A DNA stretch of 64,000 bases from CAWBXL01 sp963837365. GTDB taxonomy: Bacteria; Acidobacteriota; Terriglobia; Terriglobales; Acidobacteriaceae. The position numbers and the translations under genes were made by a program. The DNA lies in assembly GCA_963837365.1 (NCBI GenBank), contig CAWIMW010000010.1, positions 82,973-146,972 of the forward strand, written 5' to 3'. The stretch's first letter is position 1. Each line of letters begins with the position of its first letter. The notes under the pieces were generated by a model. The model had not been told where the DNA came from. It did not search any database and saw only the letters and a list, made by a program, of their open reading frames with translations. This document shows positions 34,739-43,293 of the stretch, one piece after another.

Positions 34739-34844
34739 GCATCACCAAGGCGGGGCAAATATCAGTTGCCAGTTCTTGGTTCTGCTCAAACACCGCCTCT
34801 TTGCCAGGCAGAACTACGAATTCCCACATTACTAAAATCGCCAC
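34739..34844 (-). pseudogene. Possible remnant of an antibiotic-biosynthesis-monooxygenase-like gene
   Basis: On the minus strand a frame begins MAILVMWEFVVLPGKEAVFE, which looks like the first strand and helix of a small ABM-type (dimeric alpha-beta barrel) protein. After about 35 residues it loses resemblance and runs into the antisense of gpsA. It may be a decayed gene end, or coincidence. Weak evidence. Confidence 0.2.
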
Positions 34845-34979
34845 CCATCTTGTTTATTACCAGTCACTTATTCTTCTTCTCCTCTACAAATATGGCGCGG
34901 TGATTAACACCTTCGTAACCGGGCACATCGTCCATTTCACCGTAAAATTCTAAGGAAGCAACATCTGCGCGACCCTGAC

Positions 34980-36860
34980 TTGGGACGCGACAGGGCCACT
35001 TTGTCATTGAAACCAGCTGCCCCAACCCGGCGCATACGGATTCTCTACCTGATCCTCAGCGTGCTTTTGCTGATCAGCGTTGTGCCTATTTATTTCTACT
35101 CGTCGCAGGTGGAAAAGACTAATCGGGACCAGTTGATCACGAATGAAAGAGTCTTACAGAACACCGTCGCCCGCTCGCTCGCCGACGAGATTGCTCAGCA
35201 CCAGAATTCTTCACGCATGATGATGGCGAATCTGTCCTCCGCCCTTCAGGTCGCCAGCGCCGGCGATATCACCGGAGAACGGGTGCAAACCCCGGAGTTG
35301 CGTACGCTCCTCGAAAATTATGTTTCGGCCTCCAACGACGTCGCCTATGCGACTCTATTGAATTCTGAAGGCAAGGGAATTTTGGCCGGGCGAATTGTCC
35401 CAGATGCGTTCTTGCAACGCGAGTTAGAGCGCGCCTATGCCGCCGCTCGCGAGGGGCGCGGTTACAGCGGCGATCCCCTGCTTGTGGGAAGCGGAAAAGA
35501 GTCGCGCACGGTTGTGGTCGTCAGCGTTCCTGTGATGGATTCGGGAAATTTTCTTGGCATGCTTGGCTCGGTGATCGATCTGCAATTCCTTATCCGTCGC
35601 CTACAGGAAGTCAGCCGTGGCGGGCTTACGCCCTATGTTGTGGATTCAGCCGGCCGGTTCGTCGCGGGAGCAACCGCCGATTACGCAACCGGACAGGACA
35701 TGAAGAATCTAGAGATCGTGCGAAACTTTGTAGACCAGGGCGGCAAGGCACAGTTCGTGGCGGCGACCAATGAATTCAACGTTGGCAAGGGCAAAAACGT
35801 CGTAAAGATGCTGGGCACCTATAGTCCCGTATCGAACATGGAGTGGGCTGTGGTTGTACAAAAGCCAAGCAAGGAAGCCTATCGCGAAGTTTACGAGATG
35901 CAACGCAATGCCCGGATTGGGGCGGTCATTGCTGCCCTGCTAAGCGTATTGATCAGCATCTTTGCTGCGCGTACCATTACCAATCCTCTGCAAGTCTTAA
36001 CTGAGTCCAGCCGCGCCATTGCTCAGGGAGATTTTTCTCAGCGTGTCCGCCTGAAGAGCCGCACCGAGTTCGGAGAATTGGCTGCAACCTTCAATACCAT
36101 GTCCGAAGAATTGGAACAGTTTGTTTACGACCTGAAGCGTGCAGCCAACGAGAACCGTGATTTGTTTTTGGCTTCCATTCAGATGCTCGCTGGAGCGGTC
36201 GACGAAAAGGACCCGTACACTCGCGGTCACTCTGACCGGGTCACGCGCTACTCCATGATGATTGCCAAAGAAATGGGGCTGCCCGAGAGCGAAATCGAAG
36301 TGGTGCGGATCTCCGCCCAACTGCATGACGTGGGAAAAATTGGTATCGAAGACCGCATCCTGAAAAAGCCCGGCGCTCTGACCGAAGAAGAATTTGAAGT
36401 CATGAAGACCCACACCACCAAAGGGGCCAACATTCTGCGGCCTGTCCTGCAACTGAGGGAAATGCTGCCGGGCATTGAGTTGCACCACGAGTCTCTCGAT
36501 GGCCGTGGATATCCTCACGGGTTGAAGGGAGACCAGATCCCCCAGTTGGCGCGCATGATCGCGGTGGCGGATACATTCGATGCCCTCACCACCAACCGCC
36601 CCTATCAGCAGGCACGTGATGCACAAGCCGCGCTGAAAGTAATTCATTCGCTTTCGGGGAAACGTTTGGATCCTACCGCGGTCGCAGCCCTCCAAGCCAT
36701 TCATGACAGAGGGGAGATCAAAGTTCCGCGGCAGCCCGTCAAAATACCTCTCGTAGCAGTTCCGCCACAGCCTGTACCGCAAGCACAACCTGCAACTTTA
36801 GCGCAGCCGTCGGTTACGGAAGCCAGCACTCCTGTTTCAGTCGAAACCACGCAAGTCTAG
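34980..36860 (+). CDS. Membrane sensor with HAMP and HD-GYP domains
   Basis: A 626-residue protein: helix 1 (IRILYLILSVLLLISVVPIY), a periplasmic dCache-like region to about residue 300, helix 2 (ARIGAVIAALLSVLISIF), a HAMP domain (NPLQVLTESSRAIAQGDFSQ) and a coiled link. The HD-GYP domain has HDVGKIGIEDRILKKPG, HHESLDGRGYPHGL and VADTFDALTTNRPYQ. The motif is intact, so c-di-GMP hydrolysis in response to an extracytoplasmic ligand is likely. A Pro/Gln-rich tail ends the protein. The start is uncertain (TTG at 34980 or 35001). Confidence 0.9.
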   Translation: MGRDRATLSLKPAAPTRRIRILYLILSVLLLISVVPIYFYSSQVEKTNRDQLITNERVLQNTVARSLADEIAQHQNSSRMMMANLSSALQVASAGDITGERVQTPELRTLLENYVSASNDVAYATLLNSEGKGILAGRIVPDAFLQRELERAYAAAREGRGYSGDPLLVGSGKESRTVVVVSVPVMDSGNFLGMLGSVIDLQFLIRRLQEVSRGGLTPYVVDSAGRFVAGATADYATGQDMKNLEIVRNFVDQGGKAQFVAATNEFNVGKGKNVVKMLGTYSPVSNMEWAVVVQKPSKEAYREVYEMQRNARIGAVIAALLSVLISIFAARTITNPLQVLTESSRAIAQGDFSQRVRLKSRTEFGELAATFNTMSEELEQFVYDLKRAANENRDLFLASIQMLAGAVDEKDPYTRGHSDRVTRYSMMIAKEMGLPESEIEVVRISAQLHDVGKIGIEDRILKKPGALTEEEFEVMKTHTTKGANILRPVLQLREMLPGIELHHESLDGRGYPHGLKGDQIPQLARMIAVADTFDALTTNRPYQQARDAQAALKVIHSLSGKRLDPTAVAALQAIHDRGEIKVPRQPVKIPLVAVPPQPVPQAQPATLAQPSVTEASTPVSVETTQV

Positions 36861-36942
36861 CCAGGTTAAAGAGCTACTCCACTCGCGACTCGGCGGCTCA
36901 ACTCATCCACCGCTATAATTGCTGGGAAACGCAATTATCGTC

Positions 36943-37893
36943 ATGATTCAGACTCTTTTTGGAAGTACGGAAGAAAAGCCCGGCTTTTTTGACCGCATGA
37001 AAGAAGCGGTCACGCGCACCCGGGAGAACCTTGCGGCGCGGATCGAGGATGTGGTTTCCATCGGCAAGGAGATCGATCGTGCCACGCTGGATGATCTGGA
37101 AGCCATATTGATCGGCGCGGATCTGGGGACAGTCACCACCCAGCAAGTCCTGGGAAACCTGCGCGAGAAGGCGGATCGAAAGCAAATCAAAGACGTTGCT
37201 GAACTAAAACGGCTGCTGCAAGAAGAGCTGCTGGCGATTTTGAACGTAACCGATAGACAGCCCATACAAAAAGTGAATGGGACACCGGAAGTGATTCTTG
37301 TAGTAGGTGTCAATGGCGCGGGCAAAACCACTACCATCGGCAAGCTTGCACAAAATTTCCGTTCTCAGGGCAAGACGGTTTTGCTGTGTGCGGCGGACAC
37401 GTTCCGGGCCGCCGCCATCGAGCAACTGGAAATCTGGGGGCAGCGCACGGGAACTGAAGTCATTCGCACCCGCGCTGGCGGCGACCCTTCCGCGGTCCTC
37501 TTCGATGCATTGCAGGCAGCCAGTGTCCGCAAAACTGACTACGTCATCGTGGACACAGCCGGCCGTCTGCATACCAAGACCAGTTTGATGGCTGAACTAG
37601 AAAAAATGCGGCGGACTGCGCAGCGCGTCATCCCCGGCTCGCCGCATGAGACGTTACTGGTGATGGATGGCACCACCGGCCAGAACGGATTGCAGCAGGC
37701 GCGTTTATTTACGCAATCAGCAGGCGTCACCGGCATTGTGCTCACCAAACTCGATGGCACTGCCAAGGGAGGTGTCGTGGTCGCCATTTCCCGGGAATTG
37801 GGCCTTCCCGTGCGGTACGTTGGTGTAGGCGAAAAAGCCGGTGATTTGTTGCCCTTCAACCCCAAGGAATTTGTAGAATCGCTGTTTACATAG
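36943..37893 (+). CDS. ftsY: Signal-recognition-particle receptor FtsY
   Basis: FtsY docks ribosome-SRP complexes at the membrane. The NG domain is complete: a four-helix N domain, then G1 GVNGAGKTTTIGKLA, ADTFRAAAIEQLE, DTAGRLH, TKLDGTAKGG and GVGEKAGDLLPF. The 316-residue form lacks the long acidic A domain of E. coli FtsY, as in many bacteria. ATG at 36943 is chosen over a TTG eight codons upstream. Confidence 0.94.
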   Translation: MIQTLFGSTEEKPGFFDRMKEAVTRTRENLAARIEDVVSIGKEIDRATLDDLEAILIGADLGTVTTQQVLGNLREKADRKQIKDVAELKRLLQEELLAILNVTDRQPIQKVNGTPEVILVVGVNGAGKTTTIGKLAQNFRSQGKTVLLCAADTFRAAAIEQLEIWGQRTGTEVIRTRAGGDPSAVLFDALQAASVRKTDYVIVDTAGRLHTKTSLMAELEKMRRTAQRVIPGSPHETLLVMDGTTGQNGLQQARLFTQSAGVTGIVLTKLDGTAKGGVVVAISRELGLPVRYVGVGEKAGDLLPFNPKEFVESLFT

Positions 37894-38023
37894 TTTCTAC
37901 ACAGGTCCATCTATGGATGAGCCAAAGAAACACAATTCCGGAAGAAGATTCGTTTGACTCTTATCCACCCAGAAGATCATGAGCAGAGAAAACCTGCATA
38001 AGTGCTTGGCGTGAGCCCATCCC

Positions 38024-39175
38024 ATGCCTGATCGCCAAACTGACGAGCGGTTTCTTCGTCGCGCCCTGGATCTGGCGCGAAATGGGATCGGTCTGACTTC
38101 ACCGAACCCATGCGTTGGCGCAGTGATCGTAGATGAGCGAGGCAACATCGCTGGTGAAGGGTTTCATACTTATGAAGGTGTAAAGCACGCAGAAGTTCTG
38201 GCCATCGAGCACGCGGGAGAGAGGGCCCAGCGCGGAACGCTATATCTCAATCTGGAGCCTTGTTCGCACGAGGGACGTACCGGTCCATGCGCGGAAGCGG
38301 TGATTGCGGCTGGAATCCGCCGGGTCGTCGCGTGCATGCAAGATCCAAACCCAGCCGTGTGTGGACAGGGCTTCGACAAACTGAAAGCCGCCGGTATCGC
38401 TGTGAAATCGGGGATTTTCGAGGATGAAGCCCAAACCCTGAATGAATCGTTCGCCAAATACATTCGCCATCACGAGCCGCTGGTCACACTAAAAGCGGCC
38501 ATGACGCTCGATGGGAAAATCGCTCCTCCGCCTGCGGAGAAGGCCGCATCCATCAGTGGGCCTACCGGCGGTTGGATCACCAGCAACGAGGCCCGCGCCC
38601 ATGTCCATGAGCTTCGCCATCAGCATGATGGCATCATGGTGGGAGTGGGCACCATCATTGCAGATGACCCGCTGCTTACAGACCGCAGCCATCGTGCCCG
38701 CCGCCGGCCATTCCTGCGCGTTATCGTGGACTCGCGGCTTAGGTTGCCATTGGATTCCCGGGTCGTCAAAACGGCGCAAAACGATGTCCTGGTTCTTTGT
38801 TCGTTCGCCGAGGAAAAGAAGAAACAGCAGTTGCTGGACCGCGGCATACGCGTCGAACAGATTGCAACCATGACCGCGGATGGTCGCCCGGACATGGCCG
38901 GTATCTCCCGCCGTATGGGAGAACTTGAAGTTATCAGCCTGCTGATCGAAGGGGGCGCCATGATTAATTGGGCAGCGCTGGCCTCGGGCATTGTGGACAA
39001 GGTCTTTCTCTACTACGCGCCTAAAATCCTGGCCGGAACCGGTTCCGTGCCCTTCGCTGCCGGATATGGCTTCCGGCACATGAGTGACGCAGCGTATGTG
39101 AAATCCATTAAGTTGCACCGCTTTGGAGAAGATTTTGCCGTGGAAGGTTATCTAAAAAATCCTTATAGCGAGTGA
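38024..39175 (+). CDS. ribD: Bifunctional riboflavin deaminase/reductase RibD
   Basis: RibD carries out deamination and side-chain reduction of the early pyrimidine intermediates in riboflavin synthesis. The N-terminal deaminase has HAEVLAIEHA and PCSHEGRTGPCAEA (zinc His/Cys/Cys with catalytic Glu). The reductase has TLKAAMTLDGKIA, GVGTIIADDPLLT and LIEGGAMINWAAL. Length 383 is normal. The GTG four bases before its end starts a longer reading of ribE. I see no FMN-riboswitch pattern in the 130 bases upstream. Confidence 0.93.
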   Translation: MPDRQTDERFLRRALDLARNGIGLTSPNPCVGAVIVDERGNIAGEGFHTYEGVKHAEVLAIEHAGERAQRGTLYLNLEPCSHEGRTGPCAEAVIAAGIRRVVACMQDPNPAVCGQGFDKLKAAGIAVKSGIFEDEAQTLNESFAKYIRHHEPLVTLKAAMTLDGKIAPPPAEKAASISGPTGGWITSNEARAHVHELRHQHDGIMVGVGTIIADDPLLTDRSHRARRRPFLRVIVDSRLRLPLDSRVVKTAQNDVLVLCSFAEEKKKQQLLDRGIRVEQIATMTADGRPDMAGISRRMGELEVISLLIEGGAMINWAALASGIVDKVFLYYAPKILAGTGSVPFAAGYGFRHMSDAAYVKSIKLHRFGEDFAVEGYLKNPYSE

Positions 39176-39180
39176 AAATC

Positions 39181-39822
39181 ATGTTCACTGGAATCGTTGA
39201 AGAAGTTGGCAGAGTCACAAAGATCGAGCAGCGTGGAGAAAATCGCCGCATCACCATCGAAGCGGAGAACACTCCCAAAGAACTTGCAACCGGGCACAGT
39301 GTGGCCGTAAGCGGCGTTTGCCTCACCGCCCTGGATATGCGGGCAAAGTCCTTTTGTGCGGACCTCGCGCCTGAGACTTGGGCGCGCACTTCATTTTCCC
39401 GCATTCATGAGGGTGCGCTGATCAACCTTGAGCTGCCGATGAAAGCCGACGGCCGGTTCGGAGGGCATGTAGTACAGGGCCACGTGGATGGTGTCGGCAA
39501 ATTTCTGGCCCTCGATCGCATCGCCGATTCTGAAAACTGGTGGCTGCATATTGAATTGCCGCCCGAAGTGGAAAAATACACGGTCTACAAGGGCTCGATC
39601 TCGATTGAAGGTATCAGCCTCACCGTCGCCAAGCTGGAGGGCATGCGCTGCACCGTGGCCATCATTCCCCACACGGTGGAAGTGACAAACCTGAAATCCC
39701 TTAAGCCCGGTGATCCTGTCAACCTCGAAGCCGATCTGATTGCCAAGTATGTGGAGAAGATGATGAAAGGTGAGCCGTCGAGCGCAATCACCGTGGAAAG
39801 TCTGGTGCGGCAGGGATTCTAG
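39181..39822 (+). CDS. ribE: Riboflavin synthase alpha chain
   Basis: This enzyme dismutates two lumazines to riboflavin. The product begins MFTGIVEEVGRVTKI and has two lumazine-binding repeats, with GHSVAVSGVCLTA and FGGHVVQGHVDGVG in the first and KGSISIEGISLTV in the second. The ATG at 39181 gives the canonical start; a GTG at 39172 overlaps the ribD stop. The stop codon TAG overlaps the first unit of a heptamer array. ribA/B and ribH are not adjacent. Confidence 0.93.
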   Translation: MFTGIVEEVGRVTKIEQRGENRRITIEAENTPKELATGHSVAVSGVCLTALDMRAKSFCADLAPETWARTSFSRIHEGALINLELPMKADGRFGGHVVQGHVDGVGKFLALDRIADSENWWLHIELPPEVEKYTVYKGSISIEGISLTVAKLEGMRCTVAIIPHTVEVTNLKSLKPGDPVNLEADLIAKYVEKMMKGEPSSAITVESLVRQGF

Positions 39823-39883
39823 TTCCCAGTTCTCAGGTGCCAGTTCTCAGTCTGGGAACTGAGAACCGGGAACTGACAACTGA
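39821..39883. repeat. Inverted pair of heptamer arrays forming a hairpin between convergent genes
   Basis: Left units AGTTCCC, AGTTCTC, AGGTGCC, AGTTCTC; right units GGGAACT, GAGAACC, GGGAACT, GACAACT, with only a few bases between the arms. The element fills the space from the ribE stop (which it overlaps) to the stop of the ABC ATPase gene. It can fold into one long stem and might terminate transcription both ways, though no U-tract is present. Confidence 0.85.
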
Positions 39884-39884
39884 T

Positions 39885-40652
39885 TCACACTCCCACTTTC
39901 AATTCATCTAACTCCAGAAATTCTTTGACAATGGGTTCAGCCGATCTTTCCATCTCATCCGAAGTACCGAAAAAGATCACTCTTGCTTCATGCAAAAACA
40001 CAATGCGGTCGGCCAATTTCTTGGCCAATCTCATGTCGTGGGTGACGACTACGCTGGTCAAGTGAAGTTGAATCTTCAATCGTTTAATCAAGTCGCCCAG
40101 CAGTTGGGCCATCAGCGGATCCACCATGGTGGTAGGTTCGTCGTATAACACGCACTCTGGCTGGGCGGCCAGTGCGCGTGCGATGGCCACCGAGCGCTTC
40201 ATGCCAGTGGACAAGTCCGAAGGCAACAGGTCGCGCATCTCCCCGACACCCACCATTTGCAGCAGGCCGTCCACAATCTGAAGAATTTGTTTTTCTTGCA
40301 TCCCGGGACGTTCGCGCAGTGGGAAAGCCACATTTTCGCCGACGGTCAAAGAGTCGAATAACGCGCCGTTCTGGAAGACCATCGTTACTTTCTTGCGGAT
40401 GCGCTCCATCTCTTCCTCACCGTAATCGGTGATGTCCTCATGGGCCACGATCACTCTGCCGGAGTCCGGCTTCAGAAAACCCATGATGTGATGCAGGGAC
40501 ACCGACTTGCCCACGCCGCTACGCCCGAGGATGCACACAGTCTCGCCGGGCATCACATCAAAGCTGACGTGATCGAGAACGCAGTTGTCACCAAACGACT
40601 TCGAGACATCTTTGAACTCGATGTATGGCCCGGATTGTGCGGGAGAACTCAT
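39885..40652 (-). CDS. MlaF-type ABC transporter ATP-binding protein
   Basis: A 255-residue ATPase with Walker A GRSGVGKS, Q-loop VFQNGALFDSLTV, signature DLSTGMKRSVAIARAL, Walker B CVLYDEPTT and switch VVVTHD. The ALFDSLTVGENVAFPL block and the MKRS signature are typical of MlaF, the ATPase of lipid-trafficking MCE systems. No MlaE permease or MlaD gene is adjacent, so partners must be elsewhere. It is convergent with ribE and follows mobA by 17 bases. Confidence 0.85.
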   Translation of the reverse strand: MSSPAQSGPYIEFKDVSKSFGDNCVLDHVSFDVMPGETVCILGRSGVGKSVSLHHIMGFLKPDSGRVIVAHEDITDYGEEEMERIRKKVTMVFQNGALFDSLTVGENVAFPLRERPGMQEKQILQIVDGLLQMVGVGEMRDLLPSDLSTGMKRSVAIARALAAQPECVLYDEPTTMVDPLMAQLLGDLIKRLKIQLHLTSVVVTHDMRLAKKLADRIVFLHEARVIFFGTSDEMERSAEPIVKEFLELDELKVGV

Positions 40653-40669
40653 ACTTAAATCTTAGTCTC

Positions 40670-41326
40670 TCACGAATCACTTTCTTGAAATGCCTGTTCT
40701 GCTCGGGAAAATTCTTCCGGTGTGTTTAGATTTCTAAACATCTGCGGGGAGAATCCCATACGCGTCATCTCCGGTTCGCTGATCAACCGTGTTTCTACGC
40801 TGGCAAACAAAGCGTCGATCTTGTTCTTCTTCCTCTTGAGAGCTCTCTCGGCCGCTTCGCGGAAGTCACGACGATATACAGCGCACAACGGCTGAAAACC
40901 TTTATCGGCCTGGGGAACTGTAACCAAAGCCGAAACCTGGCTTGCCTGGGCGACCAGGTAGGAGAGAAATTCTGGTTCCACAAACGGCAGGTCCACAGCA
41001 AGAATCAGATTTAGTTCGGTGGTTGTGCACATAAGGGCAGCATGAATTCCTGCCAATGGTCCGCAATTGGGGAATACATCATCGATGGTGCGCGCTACGG
41101 TGAGGAACTTCTCCTGCGGCGCGACCACGCGGACCGTCGAAGCTACCGAGCCGGCAAGTTCCATAGCGCGGCTGAGCAGAGTACGGCCTCCCAGCTCGAG
41201 CAAGGCTTTGTCCTGCCCCATGCGCCGGCTCCGCCCACCCGCCAGAATGAACGCGGTTAGATCGCCCACGCGCTGATGATACACATCTGTGGTGGATCTC
41301 AGCGATTTCCTTAGCGCAAGTTGCAC
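40670..41326 (-). CDS. mobA: Molybdenum cofactor guanylyltransferase
   Basis: MobA joins GMP to molybdopterin to form the bis-MGD cofactor. The nucleotidyltransferase motif LTAFILAGGRSRRMGQDKAL is near the N-terminus, followed by CGPLAGIHAAL and LILAVDLPFVEPE. Start is GTG at 41326; GTG codons at residues 15 and 20 are alternatives that would trim a nonconserved extension. It is upstream of the MlaF-like gene on the same strand. No molybdoenzyme is in the window. Confidence 0.87.
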   Translation of the reverse strand: MQLALRKSLRSTTDVYHQRVGDLTAFILAGGRSRRMGQDKALLELGGRTLLSRAMELAGSVASTVRVVAPQEKFLTVARTIDDVFPNCGPLAGIHAALMCTTTELNLILAVDLPFVEPEFLSYLVAQASQVSALVTVPQADKGFQPLCAVYRRDFREAAERALKRKKNKIDALFASVETRLISEPEMTRMGFSPQMFRNLNTPEEFSRAEQAFQESDS

Positions 41327-41536
41327 ACTCCCTTAGGGTTGCTGGAGTCGCGCCGGCAGTGCGAACGGCAAGGAGGCGCCTACGAACTATTCGCTTATCT
41401 TTCGCTTGTGGCCGCCCACAGCCTTTCGTAATGGTAAAATTCTAGTTGTCCAATGGTAGTCTCCAAGGTTAGATTTAGTGGGTTGTATGGGTAGCCCCTC
41501 GGTCATTACTCCCCTTATATTTGGAAACAAGGTGAC

Positions 41537-42139
41537 ATGAAGAAACACGGTGAGCTGGTACTGCCATCCAAAGGGGCGGTTCAGTTTCGTCTCCTAAACA
41601 CGAGTGGCGACGTAACCACTGTGGAAATGGGGATTGACTACAACAAAGCTGAAGTTCCAGAGCGTGCCTACTATGCTGACTACTCCGACATCGTGAAGGG
41701 CAGGTTTGGGTATACGTTCATTTTTGGGAAGTTAATTCCCGGAAAACCAAAGCTTCGGACCAAGATCGAAATAGCATTTCCAGAAGAAATGTTCATTCGC
41801 CAGTTGCTGGCTAGTTCTCGGGAATTTTCTAAGACGGTGAAGAAAATTGCCGAAAAACTGAAAACTGAACCCATCGGGGAAGTCGAGGACACTGACAAGG
41901 TACAGACATTTCGGTCGAACAACGTATTTATGGGCGTGTGGAGTGATGAGGCGATTATGGACTTTTATTACCTTTCGCCGAAGGATATGAATATGCTCAC
42001 TCGCAACCCTCAGTTACAGATTGAACCCGAACCAATCGTTAGGGTCGCGATGGGTGTCGGTTTAATTTATGAATTTCTTGACAAAAGCGCCGCAATAGCA
42101 GGAGAAGCGCACGTGGAACATTCGGAGAACTCCCTATGA
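41537..42139 (+). CDS. DUF3467-like protein, first gene of an accessory cassette
   Basis: A 200-residue soluble protein of visibly lower G+C than its surroundings. Residues about 43-105 (AYYADYSDIVKGRFGYTFIF, then GKLIPGKPKLRTKIEIAF) resemble the DUF3467 pattern of a YYANF-like start, a strand ending in FG, a PGK turn and a following helix. This comparison is from memory of the family, not a search. AAGGTGA stands five bases before the ATG. Its end overlaps the next gene by four bases (ATGA). Function unknown. Confidence 0.65.
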   Translation: MKKHGELVLPSKGAVQFRLLNTSGDVTTVEMGIDYNKAEVPERAYYADYSDIVKGRFGYTFIFGKLIPGKPKLRTKIEIAFPEEMFIRQLLASSREFSKTVKKIAEKLKTEPIGEVEDTDKVQTFRSNNVFMGVWSDEAIMDFYYLSPKDMNMLTRNPQLQIEPEPIVRVAMGVGLIYEFLDKSAAIAGEAHVEHSENSL

Positions 42140-42501
42140 GAACCTGGGACATTATTGACAAAATAGAGCCGAATACACAGATCACCGTCCCGAACAAGAC
42201 TCGGCAGAAATTCGTAGGTGGGGTGTCCTCACTTGCGAAAGTTGCATTGATCTTGACAGTCGGGTTTGGTGCGTCCAGGGCTGTGGTTCTTGGACGTTCG
42301 ACAGTTGCAACATCGGATGTGGTTGTCAGCTCGAAAAAAGGCGGTCAATCAATTTCGTCCGGAGCGCCGCGAGGTCTGGCACGGGATACAGACACGCAAT
42401 ATGGACAATCAAGTCCAAAGTTGGCGCGGACGTTCTCTGCTTTTTTTCAGCCTGCGTCAGACGAAGCACAGCACGACGACGACGATTACAGCTTTGCTTG
42501 A
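42136..42501 (+). CDS. Unknown protein with one membrane segment, second cassette gene
   Basis: A 121-residue protein. A cytoplasmic N-terminus is followed by a hydrophobic stretch around residues 29-52 (VSSLAKVALILTVGFGASRA), then a Ser/Gly-rich low-complexity region and an acidic end with four consecutive Asp before YSFA. It starts within the stop of the preceding gene, so the two are translationally coupled. It could anchor or regulate the flanking proteins. Not recognised. Confidence 0.6.
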   Translation: MRTWDIIDKIEPNTQITVPNKTRQKFVGGVSSLAKVALILTVGFGASRAVVLGRSTVATSDVVVSSKKGGQSISSGAPRGLARDTDTQYGQSSPKLARTFSAFFQPASDEAQHDDDDYSFA

Positions 42502-42516
42502 TGAGAAAGTGGAATT

Positions 42517-43098
42517 TTGTCGCTAGAACTGTACGAACTTCCAAAACAGGAAATCAGCCAAGGCGACATCCTCGATATCGCTCCCAATATTTCTCTCGAT
42601 CCTCCCCTCCGGGCGCTCCAACTTGGGGAGGATGGTCATCACCGAGAAGAATCAGAGCCTTTCTCTAGTTTCAATGACCACGATGGACAAAATATTATCG
42701 CTCGATGTAAGAGGGCCAGAGCCATGGTTATCACACCCGATTGCGAAATAGACAAGAAAATCGCCTACTGGCACATTTGCCCCGTTGTACCGCTTTCTAA
42801 ACTCAAGGGCAGTGTTCAGGGTGATGTAAAACGTAACCGTGTCTATTCCAGGTTCTTCCTACCGCAATATCAGGATGTCCTTCCTGACAGCTTTGTAGAC
42901 TTCAACCATCTGTCCACCATTAAGGCAGATTTTGTCCAAACAGGTCGGCGGGTTTTGTCGCTCAGCGATCTAGGACGACACGGCTTATATGCCCAATTCG
43001 TCCGCTGGTTAACGCGCTGGGAATTGAAGAACATTGACTGTCCAAATTGCGCGACGACGTTCAACCCCCTAGCTTCCCTGCCAGTGCGAAGCCAATAG
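42517..43098 (+). CDS. Unknown protein with QGDIL and VITPDCEID motifs, third cassette gene
   Basis: A 193-residue protein from a TTG start 15 bases after the second gene. It has an N-terminal ISQGDILDIAP block and a central RARAMVITPDCEIDK followed by ICPVVPLSKLK. This recalls uncharacterised island proteins with GDI and SQxCDI motifs. The C-terminus has a CPNC pair. No catalytic function can be assigned. The low G+C and tight packing with the two preceding genes mark a transferred three-gene unit (inference). Confidence 0.6.
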   Translation: MSLELYELPKQEISQGDILDIAPNISLDPPLRALQLGEDGHHREESEPFSSFNDHDGQNIIARCKRARAMVITPDCEIDKKIAYWHICPVVPLSKLKGSVQGDVKRNRVYSRFFLPQYQDVLPDSFVDFNHLSTIKADFVQTGRRVLSLSDLGRHGLYAQFVRWLTRWELKNIDCPNCATTFNPLASLPVRSQ

Positions 43099-43293
43099 TC
43101 GCCCCCTATTTCTTGCTAATCCACTGTGCTACAAAATCAAAAAACGCAACGGTAAAAGCGTTGGCCTTGACCTTGACGGATTGCAAGTCCAGCTAAGTAA
43201 TTGGGATATACGGCTAGACACGAAGGTAACCTACCCAAATTCCCATTCTCAAGGCATGATGCAGTTTCCGGAGTTCTCCCCGGACTTACTCTC

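Noticed and set aside
34711..34953. 80-codon plus-strand frame after gpsA
   Set aside because: No ribosome site, no family pattern, and it reads across the possible remnant on the other strand.
37894..38023. FMN riboswitch before ribD
   Set aside because: The spacer is too short and shows none of the conserved FMN-element blocks I looked for.
39821..39883. CRISPR array
   Set aside because: The units are contiguous degenerate heptamers with no spacers, and no cas gene is in the window.
43099..43293. GGATTGCAAGTCC near 43178, resembling a tRNA-Cys anticodon arm and so a possible integration scar beside the cassette
   Set aside because: Only a three-base stem is supported and no T-arm or acceptor end follows; likely chance.
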